Assembly (NCBI GenBank): GCA_964567475.1
Contig: CAZMMV010000038.1
Location: 1-14,825, forward strand
Direction of reading: 5' to 3'
Origin: CAZMMV01 sp964567475
GTDB taxonomy: Bacteria > Bacillota > Clostridia > Tissierellales > Tissierellaceae
Length of the DNA: 14,825 nucleotides
A program made the translations under genes and the position numbers. This document shows, piece after piece, positions 5,509-13,474 of this stretch. Positions within the stretch are counted from its first letter, which is position 1; the number at the start of each line of letters is the position of its first letter. Below the pieces are notes generated by a model. The model made no database searches. It was not told the origin of the DNA and worked only from the letters and a program-made list of their open reading frames with translations.

Positions 5509-6141
5509 TTGAAAGGACTTTTTATTGCATTAGAAGGACCAGATGGATCTGGAAAATCCACTATAACAAAATTATTAAGTGATTATTTAAGAAAAAAAGG
5601 TATAGATTTTATAATGACAAGAGAACCAGGCGGAACATCAATAAGTGAGGAAATAAGAGATATCATATTAGATAAAGAAAATACTAATATGAGTGGAGAA
5701 ACAGAGGCCCTCTTATATGCTGCCTCAAGGGGACAGCATGTACATGAAAAGATAGTTCCTTCTTTAAAACAAGGAAAACTTGTATTATGTGATAGATTTG
5801 TGCTATCAAGTTTAGCTTACCAAGGAAAGGGAAGAGACTTGGGAATAGAACAAGTAAAGACTATTAATGATTTTGCCATAAAAGGCATATATCCTGATTT
5901 AATACTTTTCTTCCACGTTGATCCAGCACTTACACTCAAGAGAAAGACTAAAAGGCAAGGCGGAGATAGATTAGAACAAGAAGGTAGAGATTTTCACCAA
6001 AAAGTATACGAAGGATATATGGAAGTTTTAGAAATGTATCCTAAAAACATAAAGATAATAGACGCTACAAAATCTATAAAAAACGTATTAAATCAAAGCA
6101 TAAAAGAGATTGAGGACTTGTTGAAAAAGAAAGGAGACTAA
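5509..6141 (+). CDS. tmk: Thymidylate kinase (TTG start)
   Basis: A 210-residue dTMP kinase that converts dTMP to dTDP in the dTTP pathway. The P-loop is EGPDGSGKST (9-18); TREPGG is at 37-42, DRF at 95-97, SSLAYQG at 100-106, and the lid region RKTKRQGGDRLE at 144-155. Length is normal. Translation starts at TTG, with AAGGGAG (5495-5501) about 7 bases upstream; no in-frame ATG gives an intact P-loop, so TTG is well supported. It lies 14 bases after yaaO and 4 bases before the first yaaQ gene, within one operon. Confidence 0.96.
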   Translation: MKGLFIALEGPDGSGKSTITKLLSDYLRKKGIDFIMTREPGGTSISEEIRDIILDKENTNMSGETEALLYAASRGQHVHEKIVPSLKQGKLVLCDRFVLSSLAYQGKGRDLGIEQVKTINDFAIKGIYPDLILFFHVDPALTLKRKTKRQGGDRLEQEGRDFHQKVYEGYMEVLEMYPKNIKIIDATKSIKNVLNQSIKEIEDLLKKKGD

Positions 6142-6145
6142 GAAT

Positions 6146-6472
6146 ATGAAATTAATCATTTCTATTGTTCAAGATCAAGATTCATCTGCTTTAATCGATG
6201 ACTTGACAGAAAAAAAATACCGAGTAACAAAGCTTTCATCAACAGGAGGATTTCTAAAGGCCGGCAATACTACATTATTAATGGGTGTAGAAGATGAAGA
6301 AGTAGACCAAGTCCTAAAGATTATAGAAGAAAATTGTAAAACCAGAGAATTAACCACTTCACTTCTTACGGTAACAATGCCAGGAGATACTTATATACCT
6401 TATCCTTTAGAAGTGAAAATAGGAGGAGCTACTATATTTATGCTTGATGTGGAAGAGCACATCAAAATATAA
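6146..6472 (+). CDS. darA: YaaQ/DarA-type cyclic-di-AMP receptor (PII-like), copy 1
   Basis: A 108-residue PII-like protein of the YaaQ family (DarA in Bacillus, PstA in Staphylococcus), a trimeric cytosolic receptor for cyclic di-AMP. The start MKLIISIVQDQDS, the central TGGFLKAGNTT (33-43) and the late YIPYPLEVKIGGATIFMLDVE stretch (shown in part: IPYP, GGATIF) are characteristic. Recalled ligand contacts of PstA around R26, T28, F36, L37 and N41 are present at equal positions, whereas the N at position 24 in PstA is K here. Length equals the family standard. GGAG (6133-6136) lies 9 bases before the ATG. What DarA regulates downstream remains unknown in general. Confidence 0.93.
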   Translation: MKLIISIVQDQDSSALIDDLTEKKYRVTKLSSTGGFLKAGNTTLLMGVEDEEVDQVLKIIEENCKTRELTTSLLTVTMPGDTYIPYPLEVKIGGATIFMLDVEEHIKI

Positions 6473-6483
6473 GGGGTGATAAA

Positions 6484-6768
6484 ATGAAACTTATTATTGC
6501 TATAATCCAAGATGACTTAATATCAAAAGTATCAAAAGTACTAATGGATAATAAAATAAGAACTACAAAATTAGCATCAACAGGAGGTTTCCTTAAAGCA
6601 GGAAATACTACCTTGGTAATAGGAGTAGAAAATGATGAAATAGAAAAAGTAGTTAGTTTAATAGAAGGTATAAGTTCTAAGAAAAATGTAAACAAGGATA
6701 AAGATGAAGTAAATGTAAGAGGAGCTAACTTATTTGTAATAGATGTAGATCAATATATAAGGTTATAG
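6484..6768 (+). CDS. Second YaaQ/DarA-like PII-like protein, short form
   Basis: A 94-residue paralogue of the gene just before it. The first 43 residues are closely alike (MKLIIAIIQDD, RTTKLASTGGFLKAGNTT with R26, T28, F36, L37, N41), as is the end (RGANLFVIDVDQYI). The middle is shorter: the segment containing the PGDTYIPYP-type loop of copy 1 is missing and is replaced by a lysine-rich link at about residues 66-78 (SSKKNVNKDKDE). In PstA/DarA that extended loop forms part of the ligand environment, so binding strength or specificity may differ. It occupies the place of yaaR in Bacillus. GGGGTG (6473-6478) is 5 bases before the ATG; the gap to copy 1 is 11 bases. A hetero-oligomer with copy 1 is possible but unproven. 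Confidence 0.88.
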   Translation: MKLIIAIIQDDLISKVSKVLMDNKIRTTKLASTGGFLKAGNTTLVIGVENDEIEKVVSLIEGISSKKNVNKDKDEVNVRGANLFVIDVDQYIRL

Positions 6769-6783
6769 ACTTGAGGGATAAAA

Positions 6784-7752
6784 ATGGATTTCAATAAAAT
6801 AATAGGTCACGAAAGACAAATAGAAATTTTCAAAAAATCTATAGAGGAAAATACAGTCAGTCATAGCTATTTATTTGAAGGAGAAGAAGGCCTAGGTAAA
6901 AGAAAAGTTGCCCAGGCCTTTTCTAAAGCCTTGCTATGTAAAGGACATGGAGAAAAGCCATGTAATGTATGTAGTTCCTGTATTAAATTTGATACAGAAA
7001 ACCATCCAGACTTTAAAATGTTGTCAGCTACTAACGGGAAAATAGCAAAAAAGGAAATAAATACTCTAATAAGCAGTATTCCAATACTCCCTTTTGAAAG
7101 TGAAAGAAAGGTTTATGTAATAGATGGAGGAGATAGTATTAGGCTGGATAGTCAAAACACCCTACTAAAAACATTGGAAGAACCTCCTGAATATATTGTT
7201 ATAATAATGATTACATCAAATGTAAATAAGATAATACCTACAATAATTTCAAGATGTCAAAATATAAAATTTCATTTAATTCATAGTGAAAAGATAAGGG
7301 GTCTATTAAATCAAAAGTATGATTTAGGAGAAGAAAAGTCTAAAGTAATAGTAAGTTTTGCTAATGGATCTATAAAAAAGGCATTGGAATTGGCTGAGTC
7401 AGATGAGTTTTTTCAAATAAGAGAACAAATTATAGACATTATAAATCAAATAATAAATGGAAATAAAGTCAAAATATTTACAGCTTCTGAATTATTAAAT
7501 AAAAATAAAGACAATATAGAAGAACTTTTAGATATATTTATGTATTGGTTTAGGGATCTTTTGATTTATAAAGAATTGGGAGATAGTTCATTAATTGTAA
7601 ATAAGGATAAAATAGGCATACTATCAGAACAATCCTTTCTAGACATGGAAAAAATCAATGATATAATATATACGATAGAGATGACAAAGATTAATATCAA
7701 AAGAAATATTAATTTTAATTTATCCATAGAAACTATGCTTCTCAACATATAG
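6784..7752 (+). CDS. holB: DNA polymerase III delta-prime subunit
   Basis: A 322-residue clamp-loader subunit of the replicative polymerase. The AAA+ core shows HSYLFEGEEGLGKRK (P-loop 33-41, where K39 is followed by R instead of S/T, as commonly in delta-prime proteins that do not hydrolyse ATP). A zinc module has four cysteines, C52, C60, C63 and C66. YVIDGGDSI lies at 111-119, LEEPPEY at 131-137, and the sensor SRCQ at 156-159, whose arginine acts on neighbouring DnaX subunits. The C-terminal collar domain follows. Order after yaaQ and before yaaT is as in Bacillus. GAGGG (6773-6777) precedes the ATG at 6784. Confidence 0.94.
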   Translation: MDFNKIIGHERQIEIFKKSIEENTVSHSYLFEGEEGLGKRKVAQAFSKALLCKGHGEKPCNVCSSCIKFDTENHPDFKMLSATNGKIAKKEINTLISSIPILPFESERKVYVIDGGDSIRLDSQNTLLKTLEEPPEYIVIIMITSNVNKIIPTIISRCQNIKFHLIHSEKIRGLLNQKYDLGEEKSKVIVSFANGSIKKALELAESDEFFQIREQIIDIINQIINGNKVKIFTASELLNKNKDNIEELLDIFMYWFRDLLIYKELGDSSLIVNKDKIGILSEQSFLDMEKINDIIYTIEMTKINIKRNINFNLSIETMLLNI

Positions 7753-7762
7753 GGGGGATTTG

Positions 7763-8617
7763 ATGATAAAAGTAGTAGGAGTGAGATTTAAAAAAGCAGG
7801 AAAAATATATTATTTTGATCCTGATAATATAGATATAAAGTCTGGTGACTGTGTAATAGTAGAAACAGTTAGAGGTATAGAATTTGGTCATGTCGTTCTA
7901 GGACCTAAAGAAATACCAGAAGATGAAATAGTAGCACCTTTAAAATCTGTAATTAGATTAGCTACAGAGGAAGATCATAGTACACATAAAGATAATAAGG
8001 AAAAGGCAAAACTAGCCATGGAAATATGTGAAAAAAAGGTAGTTGCCCATGGATTAGTTATGAAAATAGTAGATGTAGAATATACATTTGATAATAATAA
8101 AGTTATTTTTTATTTTACAGCAGATGGAAGAGTTGACTTTAGGGAATTAGTAAAGGATCTAGCTTCAATATTTAAGACCAGAATAGAATTAAGGCAAATA
8201 GGAGTGAGAGACGAGGCTAAGATGATAGGCGGTATAGGTCCTTGTGGTAGAATAACTTGCTGTAAACAATTTTTAGGCGATTTTGAGCCTGTTTCTATAA
8301 AGATGGCTAAAGAACAAAGTTTATCTTTAAATCCAGCAAAGATTTCTGGGTTATGTGGTAGGCTGATGTGTTGTTTAAAATATGAGCATGAAAACTATGA
8401 AGAATTGATACAGCATATGCCTGAGGTCGGCACTTTGGTAAAGACTAAAGATGGAGAAGGAATTGTAGTAAGCACATATACTTTATTAGAGAGAGTAAAG
8501 GTAAGAGTAAAACTAGAAGATGATACAGAAGATCTTTTGTATTATCAAATTCAAGATATAGAGAAAATAGAAAAAAAACATTCTAAAACTAAAACTGATG
8601 ATATCAATAAAGACTAA
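7763..8617 (+). CDS. ricT: RicT/YaaT, PSP1-domain protein
   Basis: A 284-residue PSP1-domain protein. In B. subtilis YaaT (RicT) joins RicA and RicF in an iron-sulfur-containing complex that works with RNase Y in mRNA maturation and promotes sporulation, competence and biofilm formation. Cysteine clusters C161, C166-C167 and C198, C203-C204 in GPCGRITCCKQF and GLCGRLMCCLKYE are the hallmark. The ATG at 7763 is preferred to a TTG at 7760, because the GGGGGG tract (7752-7757) needs some spacing. It begins 10 bases after holB ends. No ricA or ricF gene is visible in the window. Confidence 0.94.
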   Translation: MIKVVGVRFKKAGKIYYFDPDNIDIKSGDCVIVETVRGIEFGHVVLGPKEIPEDEIVAPLKSVIRLATEEDHSTHKDNKEKAKLAMEICEKKVVAHGLVMKIVDVEYTFDNNKVIFYFTADGRVDFRELVKDLASIFKTRIELRQIGVRDEAKMIGGIGPCGRITCCKQFLGDFEPVSIKMAKEQSLSLNPAKISGLCGRLMCCLKYEHENYEELIQHMPEVGTLVKTKDGEGIVVSTYTLLERVKVRVKLEDDTEDLLYYQIQDIEKIEKKHSKTKTDDINKD

Positions 8618-8658
8618 GATTTAAAAAATAAAATATTTTTAAATAGTAAAAAACACTT

Positions 8659-8690
8659 TTATTATTCTTCAAAGTCTGTTAGAATAATAA
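8659..8690 (+). promoter_or_regulatory. Dyad with embedded promoter candidate before the ferredoxin gene
   Basis: TTATTATTCT (8659-8668) and AGAATAATAA (8681-8690) are perfect inverted repeats with a 12-base spacer. Within it, TGT plus TAGAAT (8677-8685) is an extended -10, about 40 bases before the ferredoxin start; the -35 region is only T-rich. The arrangement suggests an operator over a promoter, but it does not match the Fur or PerR boxes I know. Confidence 0.4.
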
Positions 8691-8727
8691 CGTAATCATT
8701 GTTAAATAATTAGGGGGGGTGAAACAT

Positions 8728-8895
8728 TTGGCATATAAAATTCAAGATGCATGTATTGCGTGTGGAGCTTGTGAAGCAGAGTGTCCAGTAGGAGCTATAT
8801 CTGCAGGCGACATTTATGTAATAGACCCTGATGCTTGTATAGACTGCGGCGCTTGCGCTAACGTATGTCCGGTAGATGCACCACAACCAGAATAG
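8728..8895 (+). CDS. 2[4Fe-4S] clostridial-type ferredoxin (TTG start)
   Basis: A 55-residue electron carrier. Two classic cluster motifs are present: C9-x2-C12-x2-C15-x3-C19-P and C37-x2-C40-x2-C43-x3-C47-P, each with the family context ACGACEAECPVGAI and DCGACANVCPVDA. Length and layout match soluble clostridial ferredoxins, which pass electrons at low potential between oxidoreductases. Translation starts at TTG (MAYKIQDACIAC), 8 bases after a long AGGGGGGG tract (8712-8719). The codons are more GC-rich than those of the neighbours, as often in highly expressed genes. It is transcribed alone, with its own promoter candidate and terminator. It stands between ricT and trmN6, where Bacillus has yabA. 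Confidence 0.96.
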   Translation: MAYKIQDACIACGACEAECPVGAISAGDIYVIDPDACIDCGACANVCPVDAPQPE

Positions 8896-8901
8896 ATACT
8901 T

Positions 8902-8928
8902 AAAAAAAGACCCTTTTGGGTCTTTTTT
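8902..8928 (+). terminator. Terminator of the ferredoxin gene
   Basis: AGACCC, loop TTTT, GGGTCT, with A-tract before (8902-8908) and T-tract after (8923-8928). A textbook rho-independent hairpin a few bases beyond the stop codon. Confidence 0.95.
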
Positions 8929-8989
8929 AATAAATAAAACAATATTTTAAATATTTCAAAATAAATTGTAAATATAAGGAGTAAATATA

Positions 8990-9727
8990 ATGTTAAAAGA
9001 AAATGAAAGAATAGATATAGTTCCAGGGACTGAATACAAGATAATACAAAACAAAGAAAAGTTTTCCTACGGTGTAGATGCTATACTTTTATCAGATTTT
9101 ATAAAAGCCAAAGGAATAGTAGTAGATTTAGGCACAGGTACAGGAATTATTCCACTTAGCTTATGTGATAATCCTAAAACGGATATAATATATGGTATAG
9201 AGATTCAAGAAGAAATAGCAGATATGGCAAAAAGAAGCATAGAGCTAAACAAATTAGATAAAAAGATTAAAATATTACATATGGATTTAAAAGATGTAAA
9301 GGACTCATTTAAAAAAGATACAGTAGATATTGTAACGACTAATCCACCTTATATGAAATCTGGAGGAGCCTTAGTAAATCAAGATAAAAACTTTGCTCTG
9401 TCTCGCCATGAAATCGCTTGTAACTTAGAAGACATAGTTAAGTCGGCCCAATACATGCTAAAGCCATTGGGAAGGCTCTATATGGTTCATAGGCCCAATA
9501 GACTAGTAGATATAATGTATTTATTAAGAAAATATGAATTAGAAGCAAAATATATAAGGTTTGTACAGTCTAAAACAGATAAAAAACCAAACTTGATATT
9601 AATAGAAGCAGTAAAACATGGAAAGCCAGATTTGAAATTTTATGATCCCTTGATAATATATAATGATGATAATACTTATAAAGATGAAATATATAAAATT
9701 TACTATGGAAACAAAGATAAACAGTAA
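8990..9727 (+). CDS. trmN6: TrmN6-like tRNA1(Val) A37 N6-methyltransferase family (YabB)
   Basis: A 245-residue SAM-dependent methyltransferase. Motif I is VVDLGTGTGIIPL (44-56), and the amino-methyltransferase motif IV NPPY is at 118-121, typical of enzymes that methylate exocyclic amino groups. The overall layout and start (ERIDIVPGTEYKIIQNKEKFSYGVDAILL, of which GVDA is the landmark) are those of the YabB/TrmN6 group; E. coli TrmN6 makes m6A37 in tRNA1-Val. It lies before rsmI, as yabB does in Bacillus, but without yazA between them. AGGAG (8977-8981) is 8 bases before the ATG. The RNA target in Firmicutes is inferred from the E. coli enzyme. It is the first gene of the trmN6-rsmI-nurA-herA unit. 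Confidence 0.88.
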   Translation: MLKENERIDIVPGTEYKIIQNKEKFSYGVDAILLSDFIKAKGIVVDLGTGTGIIPLSLCDNPKTDIIYGIEIQEEIADMAKRSIELNKLDKKIKILHMDLKDVKDSFKKDTVDIVTTNPPYMKSGGALVNQDKNFALSRHEIACNLEDIVKSAQYMLKPLGRLYMVHRPNRLVDIMYLLRKYELEAKYIRFVQSKTDKKPNLILIEAVKHGKPDLKFYDPLIIYNDDNTYKDEIYKIYYGNKDKQ

Positions 9728-9741
9728 AAAAGGAGATAGTT

Positions 9742-10566
9742 ATGGAAAAAGGAAAACTATATATATGTCCAACACCTATTGGTAATCTAAAAGATATAAC
9801 CCTTAGGACATTGGAAGTATTAGAAAAGGTAGATTTAATAGCAGCTGAGGATACAAGGCATACAATAAGACTATTGAACCACTACAATATAAAAAATCCC
9901 CTTACTTCTTATCATGAACACAACATAAGGGAAAAGGGAACAGAGTTAATAGACAAATTAAATCAGGGTATAAATATAGGGCTAGTATCAGATGCAGGTA
10001 TGCCAGGAATATCAGATCCAGGAGAATTATTAATCAAGCAAGCAATAGAAGCGGATATAGAAGTAATCCCCTTACCGGGAGCATCTGCATCTCTAACAGC
10101 TCTTATAGTATCAGGATTATCTACTAAAAAGTTTATATTTGAAGGATTTTTATCCTCTAAAAAAGGACAAAGAAGAAAAGAATTAGAAAGCATAAAAGAA
10201 AATAAAAAAACAACAATTATATATGAATCTCCTCATAGATTATTAGGACTTTTACAAGATATAATAGATATATTAGGAGATAGAAAAATATCTATCTCAA
10301 GAGAATTAACAAAAAAATACGAAGAAACCTTTAGAGGTACAGGAAAACAAGCATTGGAGAAATTTCAAGCTTCAAGAGTAAGGGGAGAATTTGTCCTAAT
10401 AATCCAAGGAAATCATGAAGAAGAAATAAAAGAAGAAATAGATATAAAAGAATTGTTAAATGAATATATAGAAGAGGGCTATAGCAATAAAGAGGCAGTG
10501 AAGAAAGTTGCAAAGGAATATGGACTGGCTAAAAATTTGGTTTATAGTGAGTCCTTAAAGGAATAA
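9742..10566 (+). CDS. rsmI: 16S rRNA C1402 2'-O-methyltransferase
   Basis: A 274-residue enzyme of the tetrapyrrole-methylase fold that adds the 2'-O-methyl group to C1402 of 16S rRNA in the P site. Motifs are LYICPTPIGNLKDITLR (6-22), AAEDTRHT (34-41), SDAGMPGISDPG (83-94), PLPGASASLTALIVSG (110-125) and FEGFLSSKKGQR (133-144). Length is typical; the last 50 residues form the small C-terminal helical domain (EYIEEGYSNKEAVKKVAKEYG). It starts 14 bases after trmN6 behind AGGAG (9731-9735). Confidence 0.96.
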   Translation: MEKGKLYICPTPIGNLKDITLRTLEVLEKVDLIAAEDTRHTIRLLNHYNIKNPLTSYHEHNIREKGTELIDKLNQGINIGLVSDAGMPGISDPGELLIKQAIEADIEVIPLPGASASLTALIVSGLSTKKFIFEGFLSSKKGQRRKELESIKENKKTTIIYESPHRLLGLLQDIIDILGDRKISISRELTKKYEETFRGTGKQALEKFQASRVRGEFVLIIQGNHEEEIKEEIDIKELLNEYIEEGYSNKEAVKKVAKEYGLAKNLVYSESLKE

Positions 10567-10568
10567 AT

Positions 10569-10575
10569 GGGGGTG
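10569..10575 (+). promoter_or_regulatory. Strong Shine-Dalgarno sequence without a standard in-frame start after it
   Basis: GGGGGTG (10569-10575) begins two bases after the rsmI stop, where the ribosome binding site of nurA is expected. The codon at the right distance in the nurA frame is ATC (10581-10583). The ATG at 10567 and the GTG at 10573 are out of frame and lead to a stop within about a dozen codons. It decides the start proposed for nurA. Confidence 0.6.
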
Positions 10576-10580
10576 ACAAC

Positions 10581-11567
10581 ATCTACAAGATACATAATGA
10601 TTTAAAGGAAAAGATAAGTGATTTAAATAAATCAATAAAGTCTGGTTATGGAGAGGTTTTGTCTATTGATAGGCCAGGGTTGAGGGCTTTTATTGAAAAA
10701 AACATAGGGCCTATAGTTACTATGAAAAAATTGAACAAGAGTCAACTTGCTTTATATGAATCTAAGGGAGGTATTGTAGGGGTAGATGGGTCTACAAATA
10801 AGATAGGTGGTGCTTATCCTCATTTTGTGCAAGTCTTTCAGGGACTGGCTAAGTCAACCTTAATAAATGATAAGCCTGTTTTTAAAGCAGATATATATAC
10901 TCCTCTATTAGAAGATAATGAAGAAAACATATTAGAAGAAGATGAAAAAGCTCATATGAAGAAAAAAGATAGATTGTTGGCTAATATAGAAGTAGAGGTT
11001 GCACTTGAAAGTATAAAAAATTTCAAACCCTATGCAATTCTAATGGATGGATCTTTAATAAGATATTCTATAGACGCCTATGATACTTGGATACAGTTAA
11101 GGGAAGAATGTGAAAAAAGGGATATATTGTTAGTAGGAGTAATAGAAGATATTAAAACTTCCATTATAGGAGACAGGCTAGTGGAAAATGCTCCTAAACT
11201 AGAAGTAAAACCCTATGATAGGGAAATGTTGTTTGGTCAACTGGATTATGGAGAAGCCATCATAATCAATGATGATGTAAACAATAAAAAAGACTATGGA
11301 TATTCATCTTTATTTATGCGGTCATCATTGTCACCTACAGTGATAGGAATGGATATAATAGATAGTCAAAAACAATATATAGAAGAAATGGGAAGCTTAG
11401 TACTTACCTTAACTCCAGAAAATAGTAGGGGAGTGCCATTGTGGTTAGATTTGGTAGATGAAGAAGTAAAGATATCAGATGCCATGATAAAGGGATTGAT
11501 GGAAAGATATATAGATAGGGATATATATGAAAGGTTTTTTATAGCAGAAAGAACTAAAAGGAATTAA
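10581..11567 (+). CDS. nurA: NurA-family DNA-end nuclease, apparent ATC start
   Basis: A NurA-domain nuclease that works with the HerA translocase encoded next door in DNA end resection. Numbering from the proposed start (328 residues), the active-site signatures are GIVGVDGS (D69) and ILMDGSLIRYS (D156); the acidic residues bind Mn2+ in known NurA proteins. The frame stays open upstream to 10566 and encodes a plausible helix, NDLKEKISDLNKSIKSGYGE, before the conserved part, but no ATG, GTG or TTG occurs before a TTG at 10659. A strong ribosome binding site (10569-10575) points to initiation at ATC 10581. The alternative TTG 10659 would give 302 residues with a GGAG only 5 bases away. An ATG-to-ATC base error would also explain the picture. 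It is followed after 13 bases by herA. Confidence 0.8.
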   Translation: MYKIHNDLKEKISDLNKSIKSGYGEVLSIDRPGLRAFIEKNIGPIVTMKKLNKSQLALYESKGGIVGVDGSTNKIGGAYPHFVQVFQGLAKSTLINDKPVFKADIYTPLLEDNEENILEEDEKAHMKKKDRLLANIEVEVALESIKNFKPYAILMDGSLIRYSIDAYDTWIQLREECEKRDILLVGVIEDIKTSIIGDRLVENAPKLEVKPYDREMLFGQLDYGEAIIINDDVNNKKDYGYSSLFMRSSLSPTVIGMDIIDSQKQYIEEMGSLVLTLTPENSRGVPLWLDLVDEEVKISDAMIKGLMERYIDRDIYERFFIAERTKRN

Positions 11568-11580
11568 AGGAGGATAATAT

Positions 11581-13431
11581 ATGAAGGTTGTTGGTATAAC
11601 TACCCAGCAGGAAGTCTTTATTGGGTCTAAGACTCGTAATTTTAGAATAAATGAATTTTTAATCATAGAAGATCCTTATCAAGGTGACCTTATAGGTGAA
11701 GTAGTGGAAGCTAAGACTTTTAATAGATATATTCCTTTGAATATTGCAGGGGATTTTGTAGATAATTCTGTATTAGAATCCTTAAAGACCTTGGGATATA
11801 ATATAGATGAAGAAACAATATATATATCTAAAGTAAGATTACTTAATGAAGCTTTGTATCCTGTTCAAACAGGTGCTGATTTAAGAGTACCTGAATTTCA
11901 TGAAGTAAAGGATCTAATGATAAAGACAAGTAAAGAAGATGGATTGGTTTTAGGTGTTATTAGAAATACAGATGATATGGCACTTGGGATGGATGAAGAA
12001 TATAAAAATCTACTTTATACATTTGAAGAAAGTGGTTTAAATCCTCAAAGAGAAATCCCATATTTGATGGATTTAAGGTCAATGCATCATTATCCTCATA
12101 TAGGTGTATTTGGTGGGTCTGGTTCAGGCAAGTCCTTTGGCTTAAGGGTAGTCTTAGAAGAATTGATGAAAAAAGGTATTCCTACTATAGTACTTGATCC
12201 ACATTTTGAGATGGATTTTAGTGAAAAGGCAGATTATATAGAAGGTGAAACAGGATTTAATGACAAATTTAAATGTTTACAAGTAGGATTTCATGTAGGG
12301 GTTAAGTTTGAAGATTTAAATGCTCAAGATATAAAAAACTTGTTAGATGCAGCTTCACGTCTTACAGATGCAATGAATAATGTAGTAGATATATTATTTA
12401 AAAGGAAAAACTCTTTTTACAGTTTTTATAGTTTATTGCAAATGCTGACAGAAGCCCAAGAAGAAGGATCTTTAGATAGAATACAAAATAAAATAAATGA
12501 AGCTGAGGGTAGTGATGAAAAAAAGGCATGGGAAAAGAGAAAAGAATTATATTTATCCTATGATAAAACTTGTCCTTATAATTCCGTAAAAGGAATAATG
12601 TGGAGACTTAAAAGATTAGAAAATGAGGGAATATTTTCTAAGGATATTAGAGAAATAGAAGAAGGACTAGAAAATGGTAAACTTATGGTTATTCAAGGTA
12701 ATACTAGGATGCTTCAAGTATTTAGTACTTATTTACTTAATAATTTATACCATAAGAGAAGGGATTATAAAGATGCTCTTTACAAGCAGACTGTGGCAGA
12801 TTATTTTCCACCATTTATAGTAGTTACAGATGAGGCACATAACTTTGCACCAAAGGGATATGATTCTCCTTCAAAATCAATATTAAAAGAAATATCTCAG
12901 GAAGGAAGAAAATATGGGGCCTTTTTAATCTTAGCCACACAGAGACCTACCTTATTAGATGAAACTATTACAGCCCAGCTAAATACTAAATTTATATTTA
13001 GAACAGTTAGGGCCTCAGATATACAGACTATAAAAGAAGAAACAGATCTTACAATGGAAGAAACTAAGAGACTTCCCTATCTTAGGACTGGAGATGTATT
13101 TATATCATCTGCATCTATGGGAAGAACTATATATGCAAGGATAAGAGCGGCAACTAGTTCTAGCCCTCATACTGAAAATCCTTTTGATGAATTAAAGAAT
13201 AAAACAAAAGATGAAGATGATAAATTTATAAATATAATAAAAGACAAACTTCCAATACTTGATGGTGATCTTTTAGGGACTATAATGGAAATAGAAAAAG
13301 AAGATGGTGTAACTATAACAGTAGAAGCCTTAGAAGAAAAATTAAAACAAATGGAAGAAAAGGGATATTTAGAAAAAGAAGACACTGTATTTGGATACAG
13401 ATATAGTCAAGCCAATAATACTGAAGATTAG
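11581..13431 (+). CDS. herA: HerA-family hexameric DNA translocase
   Basis: A 616-residue ATPase of the HerA/FtsK superfamily. An N-terminal HAS-barrel region (about 1-105) precedes the DUF87-type motor. Walker A is GGSGSGKS (178-185), Walker B is FIVVTDEAHNF (412-422, with D417, E418), and the sensor stretch LATQRPTLLDE (451-461) carries Q453. A predicted alpha-helical insertion rich in E and K lies at about 285-365. The C-terminus (about 545-616) is charged and helical. HerA forms a ring that pumps DNA and, with NurA, degrades DNA ends; in archaea the pair acts with Mre11-Rad50. AGGAGG (11568-11573) directly follows the nurA stop. Housekeeping neighbours favour repair over defence as its role, but this is inference. 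Confidence 0.92.
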   Translation: MKVVGITTQQEVFIGSKTRNFRINEFLIIEDPYQGDLIGEVVEAKTFNRYIPLNIAGDFVDNSVLESLKTLGYNIDEETIYISKVRLLNEALYPVQTGADLRVPEFHEVKDLMIKTSKEDGLVLGVIRNTDDMALGMDEEYKNLLYTFEESGLNPQREIPYLMDLRSMHHYPHIGVFGGSGSGKSFGLRVVLEELMKKGIPTIVLDPHFEMDFSEKADYIEGETGFNDKFKCLQVGFHVGVKFEDLNAQDIKNLLDAASRLTDAMNNVVDILFKRKNSFYSFYSLLQMLTEAQEEGSLDRIQNKINEAEGSDEKKAWEKRKELYLSYDKTCPYNSVKGIMWRLKRLENEGIFSKDIREIEEGLENGKLMVIQGNTRMLQVFSTYLLNNLYHKRRDYKDALYKQTVADYFPPFIVVTDEAHNFAPKGYDSPSKSILKEISQEGRKYGAFLILATQRPTLLDETITAQLNTKFIFRTVRASDIQTIKEETDLTMEETKRLPYLRTGDVFISSASMGRTIYARIRAATSSSPHTENPFDELKNKTKDEDDKFINIIKDKLPILDGDLLGTIMEIEKEDGVTITVEALEEKLKQMEEKGYLEKEDTVFGYRYSQANNTED

Positions 13432-13474
13432 TATATAGATTGATAAAATAGACTATTAAAGATAAATAAGATGT

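Noticed and set aside
8619..8644. AT-only inverted repeat after ricT as a terminator
   Set aside because: Nine A/T pairs only and no T-run after it; too weak to call.
10581..13431. NurA-HerA as an anti-phage defence island
   Set aside because: No neighbouring defence or mobile genes, same strand and tight spacing with rsmI, and base composition like the neighbours.
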